From Alphaproteobacteria bacterium (GTDB lineage: Bacteria; Pseudomonadota; Alphaproteobacteria; Micropepsales; Micropepsaceae), in assembly GCA_016125165.1 (NCBI GenBank), contig WGMH01000008.1:53559-117558 (forward strand): a stretch of 64,000 nt of DNA, in the 5' to 3' direction. Positions 61,848-64,000 of the stretch are shown here, piece by piece. The notes under the pieces are model-generated. The model saw nothing but the letters and a program-made list of their open reading frames with translations, was not told the DNA's origin and made no database searches. The position numbers and the translations under genes were made by a program. The first letter of the stretch is position 1. Every line of letters begins with the position of its first letter.

Positions 61848-62642
61848 ATGGCGAACAGCCCTTCGTCTTTCGCGCTGGCTCTTGGGGATATCGCCTGGGA
61901 GGCGGGCGAAATCATCCTGCGGCACTACGAAGAGGGCACGGACAGCCGCAAGAAATCCGACCATTCGCCTGTGACCGACGCCGACGAAGAGGCCGAACGG
62001 TTCATTCTGCAGCAGTTGGCGAAGATCGCGCCGGGCGTACCGGTGATCGCCGAAGAAGAAGCCGCCGCCGGACGCATCGCGGAAATCGGCGCGCACTTCT
62101 TCCTTGTCGATCCGCTCGACGGCACCAAGGAATTCCTCAACCGCAACGGCGAGTTCACCGTGAACATCGCCGAGATCAAGGACGGCGTGCCGGTGCGCGG
62201 CGTGGTGCATGCGCCGGCGAAGCAGCGCCTCTTCCTCGGCGACGGCGAAAACGGCGCGTTCGAAATCGCGACCGCGCCCGGCATCAAACCCGATTTCACA
62301 AAGCTCGAACCCATCCGTGTGCGCACCGCGCCCGCGGACGGCATGATCGCGGTGGCAAGCCGCAGCCATCGCGACCACAAGACCGATGAGTACCTCAACC
62401 ACTACAACGTGAAGGACTTCATCACGGCGGGATCGTCGCTGAAGTTCTGCCTTGTGGCAGCGGGTGAAGCGGACATCTATCCGCGCCACGGGCCCACCTG
62501 CGAATGGGACACGGCAGCAGGTCACGCAGTGCTGAACGCGGCAGGCGGAACGGTGACGCGGCCCGACGGCACGCCGTTTCTCTACGGCAAAACGCGCGAC
62601 AAGTTTCTCAATGGCTACTTTGTGGCGCGGGGGTTGGCTTAG
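61848..62642 (+). CDS. cysQ: 3'(2'),5'-bisphosphate nucleotidase CysQ
   Basis: 264 residues, ATG 61848. The lithium-sensitive phosphatase motifs are present: DPLDGTKEF (metal binding), EEEAAAGR upstream with the catalytic Glu, and the C-terminal WDTAAGHAVLNAAGG. It hydrolyses PAP (from sulfate activation) to AMP and keeps PAP from accumulating. It faces away from chpT, with the CtrA-type box in the 68-bp gap. Confidence 0.92.
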   Translation: MANSPSSFALALGDIAWEAGEIILRHYEEGTDSRKKSDHSPVTDADEEAERFILQQLAKIAPGVPVIAEEEAAAGRIAEIGAHFFLVDPLDGTKEFLNRNGEFTVNIAEIKDGVPVRGVVHAPAKQRLFLGDGENGAFEIATAPGIKPDFTKLEPIRVRTAPADGMIAVASRSHRDHKTDEYLNHYNVKDFITAGSSLKFCLVAAGEADIYPRHGPTCEWDTAAGHAVLNAAGGTVTRPDGTPFLYGKTRDKFLNGYFVARGLA

Positions 62643-62953
62643 GAAGCCTCCCCATCGGCCACACCAATCGCCGAACTTATCCGCGCAGGATTCGAGCGGC
62701 GTCACGCCAGAACTTTGATTTTCAATCGGTTTTCACCTCGCATTCGTTTTTCGATTTTCGTGTACCCCCTCCCCGCCCGGTCCGGCCAGTTTGAATTTCC
62801 GAAATTCGGAGGGGACTTGTTTAGTTCTGGTGCGCACCAGATCCCACAGAGATCGGAACGGTATCGTCACGTTCAAGGATTGACTTCGCCAGACAAGCCA
62901 CCAAGCACGCGCAAGACTCATGTTAGAATTTCGCGAGACTTTTGAAGGCCAAT
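62643..62953. other. 311-bp intergenic region with two palindromes
   Basis: No gene is supported here. It contains GAATTTCCGAAATTC (62793-62807, arms GAATTTC/GAAATTC) and the perfect 16-bp palindrome TCTGGTGCGCACCAGA (62826-62841). Both lie 110-160 bp before the TPR protein gene and are likely operator or leader elements for it. No clear terminator for cysQ is seen. Confidence 0.45.
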
Positions 62954-64000
62954 ATGGAAGACGGCAAACAGAACAACCTTTTCGCACACATCCAGACTGT
63001 GCTCATCGGCGCTGTGGGTCTGGGCGTGCTCGCTGGTACCTATGCCGTAGTCGATCTCATCGACCCCGATGCATCGCCGTATGCGCATACAGCGATCACT
63101 GGCGCATTGGCGTTGGCGCTTCTTGGTGCCGGGTGGCTTGCAGTCAAAGCCGGACGCGAAACCTACGCCAGATGGGCGCTTGCCAGATTGCCCGTCGCGA
63201 GCAGCGCCCGGCTCAGCATTGTCGTCGCCACGCTCAAGGGCGACAAAGGCGGCGAGCGATCGCATCGCGTTACGCTATCTCTTCGCGACCAGCTTGGCGA
63301 ACGCGTTCAAGTCCTGCCCATCGGCATCACGGTGCTTCACGCTTATCCCTATGATGACCGGCAGCGCCAGACCGCAATGAAAGTCGTCCGCCGAATCCTC
63401 GAACAAACGCAAGCAGACTTGTTGATCTGGGGAACAACGCATACCGCCGAAAAAGTTATCGACTTGAACTTTGCGGCCAGGCAGACAGCGCACGCGAGCA
63501 GCCAGTCTTACGCTCTCGATACAACTTTGCGGCTGCCGGAGAATTTCGGCGGCGATCTGGGCGCGGCGCTGGCGGCCATAGCTGCAACTTCGGCGGCGCC
63601 AGCGGTGGACAATGCTGGAAAGTTTCTCGTTCCAATTCTGGAACCCGTGGTAAGCCGCCTTTCGCATTTTATCGGCAATCCACCAGCGACGCTGACGGGG
63701 GACAGCCGCGCCGACGTTTTTCATGCTTACGCTCTGGCTTGCGCACGTTTGGGAGAGCAAAAGGGCGATTCCAGCTTTCTCCTCGCTGCCGTCACCGCCT
63801 ATCGCGAGGCGCTGAAGGAATGCACGCGCGAGCGCGTCCCACTCCCCTGGGCCACGACACAGAACAATCTGGGGAATGCGCTTAGGAGCCTTGGCGAGCG
63901 GGAGAGCGGCACCGCAAGGCTGGAAGAAGCCGTCACCGCCTATCGCGAGGCGCTGAAGGAACGCACACGCGAGCGCGTCCCACTCGACTGGGCCATGACG
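62954..64000 (+). CDS. membrane-anchored TPR-repeat protein (partial, right edge)
   Basis: 349 codons visible from ATG 62954, no stop before the window ends. Two N-terminal membrane helices (LIGAVGLGVLAGTYAVVDLI and ITGALALALLGAGWLAV), a soluble middle of unknown type (about 100-270), then TPR-like repeats of 47 residues starting near residue 279: AVTAYREALKECTRERVPLP and LEEAVTAYREALKERTRERV are nearly identical, each with QNNLGNAL-type second helices. Near-identical DNA repeats suggest recent expansion by slippage or recombination. Such repeats mediate protein contacts; partner unknown. Confidence 0.8.
   Translation, partial: MEDGKQNNLFAHIQTVLIGAVGLGVLAGTYAVVDLIDPDASPYAHTAITGALALALLGAGWLAVKAGRETYARWALARLPVASSARLSIVVATLKGDKGGERSHRVTLSLRDQLGERVQVLPIGITVLHAYPYDDRQRQTAMKVVRRILEQTQADLLIWGTTHTAEKVIDLNFAARQTAHASSQSYALDTTLRLPENFGGDLGAALAAIAATSAAPAVDNAGKFLVPILEPVVSRLSHFIGNPPATLTGDSRADVFHAYALACARLGEQKGDSSFLLAAVTAYREALKECTRERVPLPWATTQNNLGNALRSLGERESGTARLEEAVTAYREALKERTRERVPLDWAMT

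Overview
The window is GC-rich, densely packed DNA from an alphaproteobacterium. Evidence: a CpdR-type receiver next to an N-formylglutamate amidohydrolase gene, a ChpT histidine phosphotransferase, a TTAA-N7-TTAA (CtrA-type) box, and a candidate small RNA resembling a family known from alphaproteobacteria. I cannot name the genus. GTG and TTG starts and ATGA overlaps are frequent. No CRISPR array, insertion sequence, integrase or rRNA is visible.

1-24.7 kb, mostly housekeeping and accessory metabolism: a thioester-containing alpha-2-macroglobulin (cut by the left edge), YciB, a carotenoid oxygenase divergent from a TetR regulator, a Nudix hydrolase, a PfkB kinase, a carboxylesterase, a LytTR regulator, a three-gene overlapping set (beta-CASP hydrolase, AMP/thymidine phosphorylase, PRPP synthetase), an EmrAB plus outer-membrane-factor efflux operon divergent from its TetR regulator, an FGE-fold protein, a TonB-like protein, a DUF1254 protein and an acyl-CoA dehydrogenase.

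24.8-38.1 kb, the most unusual part: a surface-polysaccharide locus in two arms converging at 29.7 kb. It holds five glycosyltransferase or acyltransferase genes, a nucleotide-sugar dehydrogenase and a GDP-mannose-3,5-epimerase-like enzyme. Mixed in are parts normally seen in lasso-peptide maturation (PqqD/RRE protein, B2 transglutaminase-like protease, HPr-kinase-like protein) but no cyclase and no clear precursor. A cytidylyltransferase fused to a CobD/HisC-type PLP domain, together with a CDP-alcohol phosphotransferase, suggests synthesis and transfer of an amino-alcohol phosphate head group.

38.4-53 kb: tRNA-Val(GAC), a TonB protein, CpdR, an N-formylglutamate amidohydrolase, a candidate sRNA with its own promoter and terminator, an LpxH-like phosphoesterase with a glycosyltransferase, an MDR oxidoreductase, a GT-C/GT2/GtrA membrane glycosylation trio, an AhpD-like protein, a Bcr/CflA exporter, ModBC without ModA, and a secreted NlpC/P60-like protein.

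53-64 kb: a TonB-ExbB-ExbD-ExbD-TPR operon faces away from a cobalamin riboswitch and BtuB, so an energised outer-membrane B12 uptake system lies in one place. Then come CheR, a receiver protein and ChpT on the minus strand, CysQ divergent from them across a CtrA-type box, and a TPR-repeat membrane protein cut by the right edge.
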